A DNA stretch of 64,000 bases from Gamarada debralockiae. Taxonomy: Eukaryota > Ascomycota > Leotiomycetes > Helotiales > Hyphodiscaceae. Position numbers and translations under genes: made by a program. Positions 46,474 through 58,510 of this stretch are shown piece after piece. The DNA lies in the NCBI GenBank assembly GCA_002803225.1, contig NXFV01001620.1:1-64000 (forward strand). Reading direction: 5' to 3'. Every line of letters begins with the position of its first letter. Positions within the stretch are counted from its first letter, which is position 1. The notes below the pieces were generated by a model. It saw nothing but the letters and a program-made list of their open reading frames with translations, did not search any database and was not told where the DNA came from.

Positions 46474-47295
46474 CGTCACAAATCAGCACTCGTGGCTTCT
46501 AGTTAGCATGTCCTCTTGTTTGGGGATCAAACACGCCCTTAAGCCACTCCAAACTGATCTTAGAGTCAGTGTATCCAGATTCGGAGCATGTATAATGCCA
46601 TCCAGGGGTAGGGAACGTGGTCCAGTTGCTTCGATGGGTAGTAGCTGGCCGAATGATCATTGGTAATAAAGACCTACTGTTTGCACTTATATATTCGATG
46701 GCAGTTACTACCGTTCGCTTGACGCCCGCGCCTCTATAGTCTCGCGGATCGTCCTTACTAATAAGAACTTTGACAGAGCTAAGTATACATAATATAACTC
46801 CCGTCTCGTCCATGTTATAAACATTCTCTGGTAGAATGGCAGGATCTTGTAATACCTTTCCGATTATCTCAAACCAGTGTATTATCTTATATATATTGTT
46901 CTCATGTCGTTTCCAGTCTATCGCCCTTACTCTTCGTGATTTGAGTGCTGGGTGATGCTTCTGGAAGCCCTGAGCCCAGTTCTTGCCCGGAGGCTTGATC
47001 GCTTTATCCGTCGTGGAACGTTGGCGGGCGATACTAAAGGCAAGTGAAGGTAGGATCTTTATTTGCACAGGATATCCGAGGTCAGCCTTTAGTCTTAGAA
47101 ACTTCTCGAGGGCTTTTTCTTCCGGCGGAGTGAGATACTGTTGACCTTGGGCCTTCTGTTCTTTCGAGCATCGCCCATGCTCTCGATGATAAAGGGTAGT
47201 CAAGGGACTCCACTACGTTTTGATCTGGTATCATATGTTTGAGGCTCTCCCGGCACGGGGGCCTCTGCGAGGACTTTACTGGCGCGGTCACTCAT
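46474..47295 (-). pseudogene. Pogo/Fot1-like transposase, N-terminal half
   Basis: The minus-strand start near 47295 leads through a helix-turn-helix segment (PLTTLYHREHGRCSKEQKAQ, about 47205-47145), a CENP-B/Tc5-type second helix-turn-helix, and the first catalytic Asp in VYNMDETGV. It continues with GYTDSKISLEWL and stops in LICDGF, the second catalytic Asp, exactly at the copia insertion. A frame break lies between the N terminus and PLTTLYH, and a TAG follows TRGHAN. Together with the segment at 39106-40061 it makes one transposase; cut-and-paste transposition was its role. Confidence 0.88.
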
Positions 47296-47902
47296 GAAGC
47301 GTTACCTTATTATGAAATGGAGATGGGATAGGGATTAGAATGCAGACACGTCTACGTGGCAGCTCTGGAAACTTCTCGAAGAACGCCACACTTCACGTGC
47401 ACTGTGCTATTTTAATCACAACTAGCGCGACATAAAACATATTTCTATAAGTGCCCTCTTCGCTTAGAATACCAATGCAGCTACCCTGGGGAGTAGCTGT
47501 ATTAATGATTTCTTTGCTTATTAAGATACGTGGAGTTTGTGTACCCCCCATCATGTCCGTATAAATCCGGCATATAGGTTCCCTGTAGCCTGTGTCTTCA
47601 AAACTCGAAAGCCCATTTTATTGTTGATAGGAGCTTCGTGCTACTGTCCCGAAAATTAGAGACAGGCCAATGGTTATGATAGAGCATGGGGGAACAGTCA
47701 AAACGAATTTCAACGCCATCAACGGGACGATCGATAGAATCATACAATCGAAGTATTTTGCTCCCAAAATCTATTGGTTTATAGAGAACTGGCTGAAGAA
47801 CAACAGCAAACTGACTGTAACTTTATATATTTGTGTGGTAGAGATGTGAGACCCCCAAACCATGAAGTCGTTTCGGCACCTAGGGTTTTTCGGCACCTAG
47901 GG

Positions 47903-48064
47903 ATGAACGTTATACAAGATGTTAGAAAATGGACAAACTGTGGTTGCACAGTCAAGGCTGGCAGCGTCAAAGATTGCAAGCAAAAAGGGACAGCCGATTG
48001 CAAGGGGGTTCAGGACAATGTAATTGCATGGTTCTCAGGTTATTGCCCTGACCATCCGCCTTAA
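47903..48064 (+). CDS. Cys-rich open frame, possibly a last exon; unknown
   Basis: An ATG at 47903 opens 53 residues with a spaced cysteine pattern: CGCTVKAGSVKDC, then C-x4-C and a final CPDHPP. The frame is also open upstream to about 47774 without an ATG, so this may be a terminal exon of a longer gene whose start was lost. No family recognised. Confidence 0.25.
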   Translation: MNVIQDVRKWTNCGCTVKAGSVKDCKQKGTADCKGVQDNVIAWFSGYCPDHPP

Positions 48065-48124
48065 GAGAAGGAGCTGGATAGGTGGAAACAAGTTATATTG
48101 GGACTGTAAATCTATTAAGTCGTT

Positions 48125-48960
48125 CTACATCAGAGCCAATGCCATACATACCGTCGGTATAGACCCAGCTTGGAAAAAAAGATAGAACTGCACTTCTAAT
48201 CGACCTGCAAAGCTAAAGTCGATCAAGATAAGATGGCCACCCTCTTCCATCATGATGTTGCTGGGACTAAAGTCACCGTGGCTGAACCTAGCAGAATGAA
48301 GCCAATAAAGTGTTCGCTTGATGTCATCAGTTCTCGAACACAACTCGGATGGTTCGAGTTTGGAGAGCTTTTTCATTCGGTACCCGCAAGCGATCCCATT
48401 GTCTAGGCCGGGTTGCTAGTCGATTTCCACAACGGGCAATCCGAGCTTTGCTAGTTCAACGAGTATATCGAATTCATGTTAAATGAGCTTGATAGATAGG
48501 TCGTCTGAGGAGGCAAGCTTCAGAATAGGAAATCGACGGTGCTCGGTGATTCGAATAGATGCGTGAGAACCGTAATCAAGTATCATTGAGTCTTTCCAGA
48601 TTACAGCTATCTCATAACTTTGATGTACTGACGAAACTTCGACATTCTTGAGGAAGGGGAAAGTTATAAGATCAGGGTACTCAGGCGAACCCAACCAAGT
48701 GATAGAAAACGGCTGGTGATTGTAATCGACGATGCATCGGTACGATCCACGGACTCCCGTACTTTGAGGTGGTGTTATAGGCTTGGCGTCGTATCCCTAG
48801 AGGGTCTGAGGGGGTTGCGTCGCATACGAGTTTATTGAGGTTTGTAGAGGACGTCTGAGTCGGGGTTTCGTCTGCTAGCTGTTGTTGCGCAATCTCATTT
48901 TCCGGGAGTGCTCTCCTGATTCCAGTTAGTTGGCAGTGGATTGGTGCACCAGATGATCTA
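48125..48960 (-). pseudogene. Kinase-like (APH/protein-kinase fold) gene relic
   Basis: Minus-strand text runs from GVRGSYRCIVDYN near 48760 through SPEYPDLITFPFLKNVEV, a lead-in helix EFDILVELAKLGLPVVEID, to the catalytic loop LHSARFSHGDFSPSNIMM (H-G-D-x4-N, Asp and Asn preserved) and the metal-binding LILIDFSFAG (DFS in place of DFG). Two in-frame stops, TAA at 48479-48481 and TAG at 48416-48418, both fit C-to-T changes of Gln codons. After AGRL the frame runs into a probable intron and a short tail. It resembles the fungal-specific kinase-like proteins often expanded near repeats. Confidence 0.75.
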
Positions 48961-49049
48961 TACCTTCTGCGGGTCTTCGCAATTGAGTGCGAGCCATGTC
49001 GGGCTTCGTAGCTCGAAATCAGGACAGACACCAGCCAGATAGTTGATTA

Positions 49050-51340
49050 GGCTAGGGTAACCGCGCATCTCCCTTAACCGCGGTAGCACTTCCAGTCGAA
49101 ATATCAGATGTTGTAGTTACCACAAAGTCGGCGGCTTGAAGAACGTGCAAGTGTCGCCGCTGTGGTGCAATGCCGTTGTGGTGCAATGCCGCGTGGCAAC
49201 CGACTTCGTCGTCCTCGTAAATGGAGATAACGAATCGACCACAATCGCTCTACGGAGAATCAGTCTCCCGAACCTGAAGCTGAAAACAAGAACGAAGCCG
49301 TACTATATACTATGTGTTGAAGTCGATGTTTTTGACCCTTTGGAGGTAGTAGAATCTTTGCTGGACGATTTTTGGACATTCACTGTCGCCGATTTCTCGG
49401 ACCATTCAAAAACTTGTGCCTAGGGAAAAAATCTTCCAACCTCAGCCACAGCTGACTCTGGGCGCCTGAGGCTTTAAGTACACAGTATTTTTTTTGATCA
49501 GGGCTAATTTCGGCCAATGCTCGCTAATTAGCACTAAATCCTAAGCTAAAAACATGTGGCGTTTATGCCCCTCTCTTCACACTAGAGTAACTCTCGGACT
49601 GCATTATTTTCGTCTTTGAGCGTCTGCAAAACTTAGAGCCATATTCTTTTGTTACGGAACCTTTCCCCAAGTGCTCCGAATTTTGATGAGACTTCAATGG
49701 TCGCGATTAAGTAGGGGGGAACAGCCGAAGCAGCGATCAGTGGCGTGATTGAAACGATCGACAGCATGATCAACCACAGTCTTTTTCTTATTGCTAAGTG
49801 GTCTCCTTAAGGAGAAATAGTTAAAGAATGTGACATATTAACAACAACTTCGTGGACTTATTAAGGAAAATTTTGTGATTCCAAAACTGTAAATTTGTCT
49901 CCTGACACAGTGCGTCTTGGGACGCAGGGACAGACGTTAGCTTGATATCTAAAGAACTGAAAATACAAGGAGGGGAAGAGCTCTCTTATGCGGGGAAAAT
50001 ACAGCTATACCAGATTAGGCAATTCCAACCAACAGGGAGGCACTTCGGTCTCCGTGTCTCTGTATGATTGTGAATAAATGGTGGAAACATATTTGGGATC
50101 CCTAAGCGGAGGAGGAGGGGCGTTTTCGGGCCCGTCGTTAAAAGTTGATGATTTCTAGTAAGCATGTGAATAGGGTGAGCAGGTCTGAGCAATCCTGAGC
50201 AAACCGGAGCCAACCGGAGCCAACCTGAGCCAACCTGAGCCAACCTGAGCCAACCTGAGCCAACCTGAGCCGAAGCTGAGCCAGGCCTGAGCAAAGGCGG
50301 CGCTGCTCACGTGAGACATAGGGTTAGAAACATTCCCGCCGTATAACAATGGTTATAAGGGGTACGACAGCTCGTCACCGAGATGCTGCATTGACTTTCC
50401 TCGATGATCCTAGAATCTGGGGATCGAACCTTAGTTAAACCATGCTCTTAATGCAATTTCACGCTATGTCACACGATGCTCAAGCACAGTGTGTGTTGAT
50501 CGATGGGAAGCTGGATGATCGTCGTGAGATCCATGGACGAGACCCTGCCGCTTCCGGTGCTGATAAGCGGGAAATGAGTAATAAACCTTGTTGTACGGCC
50601 CTTCTTGTGTGCCTGTTTCCAGGTGGTCTGGTAGAACAGGCATCAAGCCAACGCTGCCTTCCTGCGATGTGATTCGGAATCAGAAAACTTCGTCACAAGG
50701 ACCCTGAACATCGTGCTATCTTGTGCTTCCTCTTGAATCGTTTGACTGGTCAGCAATCGGACTTCATCCTTAATATAACCTGCCCAGTGCAAATTTACGA
50801 GGTCTGAATTGGCGATGGTGTATGATACTTGGACAAGAGTCGACTTCTTTGCAAAGTTCTCGGTTTGATGGCATAGACGAACTATAACAATGAATTGTTC
50901 GCCAAGATACGCCTGAGGATTCTTCGATCACGGATACAGCGAAGGTAGCACGGCGCAGACCGTCCAATATTCATAAAGAGAAGTGACAGCTTTTCCAGGT
51001 AAGACGGAGAGATTGAGATATTGTCTGTTAAGAGTAAGTTATTAACGACATGCCATGATGAAGCCAGATTAGGGGTTCCTACAAGCAATGTCATCCGCAC
51101 TAGCGACCAGATACGGCCTAAAGAGGCAAATTGTTGAACTAACTGTAACATATTTGTCAAGCGTAGACCAACACACCGCCTAGCCTTGCGGCTTGCAGAT
51201 CGGTCAATCTCGGCTGTGAGACACATCACATCGTTTGAATCGGGAGGGGATTCTCGAGCTTGAGATCTTTTGGCGCGAAAGGTGACTTTTTGGTCGTCGG
51301 AGAGAATGGCCTCAAACTAACAGATGCCCTTCCATAGTAT
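49050..51340. other. Mostly gene-free, with minor unidentified frames
   Basis: A minus-strand frame with ATG at 51226 runs 114 codons to 50882 (MCLTAEIDRSASRKARR start, Leu-rich) and has no recognised motif. Otherwise no supportable gene. Confidence 0.35.
50200..50285 (+). repeat. 10-bp tandem repeat
   Basis: About eight copies of TGAGCCAACC and close variants (GGAGCCAACC, TGAGCCGAAG) on the plus strand. Confidence 0.88.
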
Positions 51341-51350
51341 TTTATGCGAG

Positions 51351-52100
51351 TTATTGATTCTCCCTTTTCTTTGGCTTCTTGACACTAAGTGGGTTCGGCC
51401 CCTTTGCCCGTTTTCCTTTTTTCCGAACTTGAGGCCCTTCTTGGTCCTGTCTAGCTCGACCAGGCACTTCCTCACCGAGAGTATCTTCCTGTTCATCACG
51501 CTTCCTCTTCCGTGTCCCCCTGATACCCTCTCTAAACTTTCCCCTCTCCGCCCTCTCCCTTGTATCCGTAGATACTCCAGACATTGGCTCTAGTAGTACA
51601 ACGCTTCGCGTGATATAGATCAATGGCACGCCTGGGATGCTCCTCATATTGCCCCTGATCTCTGGCTCCTGCGCCGCAACGATGTACCGATGTGAATTCA
51701 CTCCCGCTCCTTTTGGATCCACACAGCTCTTCAAGCACTCTAGCGCGGACAACGGCCGCTCCAAATCATGGTGTCCGCATCTCTTCCGCTCGAATCGTTT
51801 GGCACTCTCGATGACGCTTTGGTCGTTGGTGGTATATAGTTGCCGCATACAACATTGGGTAATCATAGGCTTGACTACATAAGGGATCTGTTAGCATGAG
51901 ATAATTAATGGGTTATAGAAATAGATCATACCCGTCCCTTGGACAGTGCGGTTGAGAGCGGCTACAAGGTCGATTTTCAAGCGCGCGGCATCAAGAACGA
52001 TGGATGGGGTGACCAAGATCTGGTAGGGTTCTCGAAATCCAAAGGTCAGAGAGTATTGCTGCATGAGCTTGCGGTATTTTTTGGCGCGTTTTCCACGCAT
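51351..52100 (-). CDS. UTP23: UTP23, rRNA-processing PIN-domain protein
   Basis: Exons 52100-51932 and 51874-51351, intron 51875-51931 (GTATGA...TAG) give 230 residues. The N terminus MRGKRAKKYRKLMQQYSLTF is the family hallmark, followed by FGFREPYQILVTPSI, the PIN-like core, MITQCCMRQLY, the zinc-site segment RKRCGHHDLERPLSALEC, DPKGAG and IPGVPLIYI. The tail is basic and nucleolar in type (GKRAKGPNPLSVKKPKKREN). Utp23 binds the snR30/U17 snoRNA and is needed for 18S rRNA maturation in the small-subunit processome. An upstream open stretch to 52172 exists, but the start at 52100 matches the family. Intact housekeeping gene amid relics. Confidence 0.93.
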
Positions 52101-52486
52101 CGTGGCCGTATTGATTGTGGGGAGTTGAAGGAGACAAAATATGGAAATGCAAAAATGAAATTTCTTGGCCATTTTGTGGTCCGTGCAGGTAGTGCTCTAG
52201 TCACGTGCTAGTCTGATTTGGGGTCCAGACGCGTGACTCTAAGCGAGTTCCCTTTTGGCCCCACAACTTCCACACCCCTTTCTGGTGCCTCACATTACCG
52301 CTATCACCCTTTGTGAAATACACTGTATTTCCACAGCAAGATATCCAGCGACGACTATCCTATCCCTAAAAAATGTCCATTCTATACCATCTCATCTCCC
52401 GCTAGACCGCCTCAGTACAAGCGATATCCTTGCGTTATCACTTTTCTATCGAGGCCTTCCAGTCTGGCAACAAACATATTCGGGAC

Positions 52487-54876
52487 ATGAGAACCACCTC
52501 ACATGCCTTGAGTGCGCCCTCATCGTCCTCATCGTCCTCATCGTCCTCATCGTCCTCATCGCCCTCGTTTATCCCGTCAATCTCATCAACCTCACAACCG
52601 TCGCGCAAACGTGGGCGAAATGGTACGGTCGATGAACCAGCACCATCTAAGCGCAAGCTACGGGCCTCCGCATGGGACTTACCACTGCCAAACCATGATT
52701 CAAACGACAACGACGAAGGTCTAGCTGATAAGGACATCATCGTAAAGAGCTACACCAGCTATCTGCGCAACTCTCTATTAGCATATACCGACGGCTGAAG
52801 CAGAAATTTGAAACGATTAGCGTCCTATTCAATGAGATGAAGGCCGCAAATGGTGAGACCAACATCCGCTCTGCTCCCAATGCAGCGCGTACTCTTGTTC
52901 GGGAACTTGCGAGGACCTTCGAAGTGGCTTGATTATCTTGACAAGATGATGCGCATAATTTCAGACGATATTCAAGGAGATGCGTCGCAAACAGCCTACT
53001 CATGGGACGGCTATCTAGTCTAGAAGCTCGTCAGATGGAAATGGAAGGCCTACGAGGGACTTGTGGAGGGGTTTGAGGCCACATCCTTCCGAGGCCAAAT
53101 CCTTCCGAGGCCAACTTCCAGAACCGCAGATTGACAAGGAGGACTTGGTCCCGCTTCTCAACGAATTACCAACGATGCTGGGGAATATCGAACGACATCA
53201 GTGGCTGTTGGAAATATCGGTCGCAGGCATATCCATATATCCTTTGCCCGGCCACTGGCTACCACCATCAACCTCAACTGGCCACGTGACGTTTGGCCAG
53301 ATGATGTTTAGCCAGCCTGGCAATCTTTTGAAGTCACTGAGTCCATATCACGGCCACAATACTTTGCACCGAGCACTGGACTTGCTCATGCAGGCATTCT
53401 ACTACGCTCTGATGGCTTTGACCGGGAAATTGTCCATCCGCTGCTTAGTGCTTAGCGCTTCTACCACCTGAGAGCAGGCATTTCTTGCACGACCTCGCTA
53501 GAAGCCCATCAAAGCCGTCCTCGCTAGAAGTAATGGGCTTTGTTCCAGTATTCTTTCGGCCTAGGTGCAAGATTACCCTATATCTCTGTCCAGAATCTGC
53601 TCGAGAGTCAACGTCACTCGTCTTCGACAGTGTCTTAGCTCGCCAAGGTTCAACTTTCATTGCTCAAGCAGACTGGAAATTTTCAAGCAACTCGTATGCC
53701 TCCAATGGACCGTGGAGTCTGCCTCAAAAGCTTATCTTCGGGCACGCCTTCAGCAATCAACAGCGCGATCGAATGCACCACTACGCTCTGGAGAGAAGAG
53801 ACCACGCCGATATACTTCACGAGTTTATGAAGCCTCGGCGTTTCATCGTTACTCGCGAATTCGGCGAAACAGTGCTAGCTTTAATAGAGCAAGGAAAATT
53901 TTCTCGACAAGCCGATTTGCACCGTGCTGATGATTGACGCTGGAGGACTTTACCTCTTTCTTCCCTGGAAACTGACCTTCTCCACGAGTCATTGTTTCAG
54001 CCCATGGAATACTAGTTGCTGGTCGAGAGGATGTATCGTTCGTGCATCCTACGCTACTCCGCAGGGCGAGGCTCAAAAACCGGGACAGTGCTACTGTCGA
54101 CGAAATTGGCTGGCTCCTCCACCCTTCCTGCCCCTCAAATCTAAAATCCATAACAATGCTCTAGGCTCTGCTCCGTACAAGGCAGTGTTCCTATACATGC
54201 CTGATACCCGAACGCAAAGCGAGGTTTTAACTGTGTGCATGGTATCAAAAGTGACCTCCGATGTCATCCTCTATAGCGCAGGCGAGAATCAGAAGGATAT
54301 CAACCTGGCATTGGAAGAAGCGCAGAAGCAGTATAAGAGACTACTCTCTCGAGCTTTCTCAAGCAAAGCTGGTAGCTATGACTGGTGGGATAAAGGAAAG
54401 AGATTTCCACTTCGTTTCTGCTCGGCGTACGCCGATGATCCGAAGACGCATACGTACAAGGCCTGGGATTCCGGCACAAGAGTTCTGGATTTGGCCATTA
54501 GAGTTCGAGACCACACTTTTGAAGACTTGCTTCGTCATGGCAGATTGGGTGGCTTCCGCGACCAACCAGGAATTTTCCGTCCATTGGGAATCGATAGCAT
54601 TGATGTCAACGGTATATGAAGAGATATCATATCTCTCTTTATCGCTCAAAAGATGCCTTGAGCCAACGGAGCAAGCTTTCCGAGCCTATCAGAGGAGGAA
54701 GAGCTTCATCGAACCCAAGCGCAAAGGTTCAAGCTGCGATTGCAGAAATGGCCCACGAGCTAGCGGTGAGAGAAGGAAGGCCCGCTGAGGATAGTGATCC
54801 CGAAGACTCTGATTACCTCGAAGAAGAGAATGAAGGTGAGTCTCCGAGTACAATGAGAGGACGCCACTCACAATAA
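52487..54876 (+). pseudogene. Multi-frame relic of an unidentified protein gene
   Basis: An ATG at 52487 opens a poly-Ser and basic stretch (RKRGRNGTVDEPAPSKRK) and the text KDIIVKSYTSYLRNSLL; stops and frame changes follow, then longer open stretches at 53485-53937 (WSLPQKLIFGHAF; FMKPRRFIVTREFGETVLAL) and 53924-54619 (VFLYMPDTRTQSEVLTVCM; WDKGKRFPLRFCSAYADD). An acidic C terminus (EDSDPEDSDYLEEENEGE) ends near 54876. Order and strand suggest one ancestral gene of 650 or more residues. I cannot place it in a family. Confidence 0.4.
52521..52565 (+). repeat. 9-bp coding-type microsatellite
   Basis: Five copies of CATCGTCCT (last varies to CATCGCCCT), encoding poly-Ser in one frame and Ile-Val-Leu in another. 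Confidence 0.9.
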
Positions 54877-54899
54877 GGGAAGGTGAGAGTGAGAGACAT

Positions 54900-57050
54900 C
54901 AAGATGATCCGAGCTCCGATAAGACTCGTTTATTGCTGGGTATCAAAGCGCTTATCACGAGCAAGCCTCATCTAAAACACTTTCCATTTGACCATGGTGT
55001 TCCTTTATTTCCCGAAGATCACATTCCAAAACAAAGACTCATCGTCCCGCCATACCTCCGCCAGAATTCGAGGTTACTGATAAAGATGTCCTTGAATTTT
55101 AAATGCTATGGGTGAACCTGTACGGTATCAGCCAAGCAACAGTGAGTTAACGTACTTGATATCACGCACCACTAACATATCCTGCTTAGGGCAAGAGGAG
55201 GACGACATCAATCGATGCAGAGCATAGATTTTCCACATTCTTGAGAGACTCGCGATGATAGCGATCACATGCGAATCAGCTGATGAGGCGTGCCTTGTTG
55301 GAATAGACCCAGTTTAGTGGCAATCACGAGTTGTGAATGCTTCTTATACTCATCAAGAATGCTTCTTATACTCATCAAGAGAGAATCCATCGTATTGTCG
55401 CCGATTTCAGAGCTATGCCTCCGCATCTCCAGTTTGTTCTGGGGCGGAAGCAGTGGAATATCGACATGTTTCTCAGTTTACCAAGAGTGGACCACACTGA
55501 ACCCGCGCTCGCCTCTGAAAACTTTGTCTAATATTTCATTGGGGTAGTTCACAATCATCTTGATTCTCAACTCCTTAGCTGGTATAGCATAAGCAGAGAG
55601 CGAGCACATGGCAGTCTTGTTTGACAAGCTGGAGGACTGGTGGAGGCGACCAAAATCGCCCCAATGCTAGCATCATGAATGCCATTAACCTTGTGGATGT
55701 TGAGAACGGTTACATGTACGGTTTGCTCGACCTACTTGCGCGCAAGTGGTAGTCTAGACTCTAGGCTGTTCAAGAAGCTACTCTTGCTCGGGATTCTTTC
55801 ATTCATTGCGGGAGCCTGACTTTCTACTCCCGCCGTCTGGAAGAGGCTCTCAGAGTCTTGGCGACAATGATATCCGATGAGGTTGCGAATGACTCTCCAG
55901 TCTACCGGGCGATTGCGGACTCTGGGCTGGGTTGAATTCAACAGTTCTCCGTGTTACTGTAGATGTCTGCGTATGAAGTAGCAATCCCCGCTAATTTACT
56001 TAACGGCACCACACATTGCGATTTCATTGTTCGTTCATAACGATCGAGTTTATGCGTTACTAGACTTAGTTCCCTCCACGCTTTAGATCACGCCGGACTA
56101 TAATGCTAATGTCGAAGACGTCTTTGAATCCACTGCTTTGAGCATTCTGGAGTGTGCAGGGTGTCTAGGCTTATTGCGCACTTTAAGGCTGATCTTGGTG
56201 CTACATTCTCCAAGCATAAAAAGACGAGCTTCTTGTTCGTGCACTTGTATTTGATAAGGTTCGAGTGCGCGGCGAATCCCTTAATCAGGAGTTGCCACAT
56301 TCTGGGTCTTTGGACATACTCCGAGAAAGCTGAAGCTGCGCGGATTCTTTGTTGCAATCTGTCACTGGGGACGCCTTAGTTAATTCGCTCATATTTTGGC
56401 AAATACTTACAACCAACTGATTGATGAGTACAGCCTCAGGCACACAGCGGTGGGATGAGGACGGTGATTTAGGTATAGCAAGGCAATGTGATGCTTGGTT
56501 ACTTGGCAGTGCCGAAAAGCCCGAGGGAAAGCCTCTGGAACGCGTCTTGTCTTTTGTTTGTGAAGCGCATTGTCAATCTAGCTTTGTGTTAACCAGTGAC
56601 GCCGGGGACTAGGTGATGCAGCACCAATCCAAGAAAGAGACCTCTTGATCATAATAGCGGATCATAAGATCCTGTCATCTTATGTCTAGCTCCAGATCGT
56701 GGTCCCCGAGCCTTTAAGTTCGTGCAAAACTGTTATTGCCACGGTGAATAATAGTGTTGTAGCTTCCAGCCAAGACCTATTGCTGACAGATACAATCTGT
56801 CAAGGGGTCATGGATGGAAAAGCCGTTGCCGAAGCTTTCGACAGGCACCACGGAAACGACCAGCAGAGAAATAGATTAGATAAACTAAATCAAAGTATCT
56901 AGTCAGCAGTGGTCGCTAATAGGAGCTCAAGGTCAAAATATGACTTCGAGGATGAACAGCAGGATTCTTTCTGGTCGAGCTTACAGGACGCGATTGATCC
57001 TCTATTTGAAGAAATAATGCTTGTGTGAACTTGGGAGATCCTAGAAGCAT
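54900..57050 (+). pseudogene. Second unidentified relic on the same strand
   Basis: Scattered stop-interrupted text that reads like protein: HRIVADFRAMPPHLQFVLG near 55395, MNAINLVDVENGYMYGLLDL near 55680, then GSLTFYSRRLEEALRVLATM and SDEVANDSPVYRAIAD to about 55930, and ADRYNLSRGHG-like text near 56800. A 22-bp direct duplication (55337-55380, unit GAATGCTTCTTATACTCATCAA) disrupts one frame. It may be the continuation of the 52.5-54.9 kb relic. Family not recognised. Confidence 0.3.
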
Positions 57051-58500
57051 CCTGCACAGACGCACAGTGATCTCGAAGGGGTTTAAGCAGGACGTGGAGC
57101 GGGGGAAATTATAGCGATACTAATTCTGAAAATTTATATTTCTTACGCGGCAATTACCTCTCCACAGTAAAGACACCTTCTCTGTCTATATCTATAGAAA
57201 TAGCGCGGAGCATTGGCTAGTGTTTCTTCACGACTCCGAATCTCAGCCGAAAGAGAGGCTTCAAGCAATTAAATTATTCACCTTCCATGCCGAACACCTT
57301 CGCCACAACTCAGGGATTTGTAGCAATCACAACTCACACACATCTTAATTGCGAGAAATTCATCCCGTAGAATCAAGAAGATAGAACCTCAAGGATCATT
57401 GAAGTTAGAAGGATAGTCACAAGTAAGTTTGCCCTGCTCAGCCATGTCAGCAGCCTTGTTTCCTGATTTTGTCCGACAGATGGCAAGTGGATTACGACAA
57501 AAAATAGCAGACTTAGTAAAAATTGGCCAAATTTTGGGTGGAAGATCAAAATCAAAGGGATGGATACAGCGAAGAGGTCTCTGCCTCTTCAACAAGTTAG
57601 AAATATCGAGGTTCGCTTCTTCATTGTAGGTGCGATTTGAGCTGAGATATGGAAAGGTGATCAGAACGTTGAGAGATGTGCATCGGAGATGATGGCCGAG
57701 AATCTCCTTATTGCGAGGAAGCTCTTCGCTTTATATCCGATCTTCGTCTTCTGCTTTACTTCGAATGAAGTTATTTTAAGCTTTTGGAAGGCAACAATTG
57801 CCGCTATTGTGTGGTTTAGCATGCAACATACGGCAACATCTTTCTCACTTGAGATATCCTGGCTCGATGCTTGGTACTGCTCTTCTCTTCTTTCATGACA
57901 GAATTAAAGGAATGCCAAGCCAATATCGACTTCAGCTATAAAACGACATCTGAATCCTTCAGCGCAGACGAACAACTTTCATGGAAGGTTGTACACATAT
58001 CAGGGTACATTGGACATTGGGGTCCATTCTCAGATCTCATGGCATAGAGGAAGGGCCAATAAGGAGCCATGGTTTCAAACCTTAAAATAGGGGGAAAGAT
58101 CGGGGTGAACAATTGGCCGACATGCAGCTGAACAATCGAGGAAGAAGACGATTGGCTTATTGGCTACCATATACTTTTGTGTAACTCTGCATGCGCACCC
58201 CGCATTTAGACAACGGGGTTTTGTTCAGAGTAACCTTATCATAGGATCGCAATCTTATGCAGATATTGATGGAGATCTGAATTGTGAGTGGAGAGCTCGT
58301 ACAGTACATGGGAAAAACATGGCTCGGGGAGATAGATGATTAGGAATTATGCCATGAAGGTAAAAGTATTCTTGTCGCCGCTGGACGTGCAGGTAGAGAA
58401 ACATAAGATACCTTCATGCAAGAATAAATTCTAATAATTCATACAACTATCCAAAAGTGCCAACCCAATGCGTCATCATCAACTCCTCGGCCCCGGTCAT
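57050..58500. other. Intergenic, no gene seen
   Basis: AT-rich with short frames only (for example 57689-57898, 69 codons, hydrophobic). No motif or splice structure supports a gene. Confidence 0.4.
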
Positions 58501-58510
58501 CATACCGCAC

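Larger units (their letters stand above)
39083..47499 (-). mobile_element. Pogo/Fot1-like DNA transposon, split by a copia insertion
   Basis: After removing the nested 6.4-kb copia element and one target duplication, the element is about 2.0 kb, the usual Fot1 size. Ends begin CAGCT at both termini, each flanked by TA (39081-39082 and 47500-47501); the inverted-repeat match beyond that is weak, so exact ends are tentative. The interior encodes a DDE transposase on the minus strand. Confidence 0.7.
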
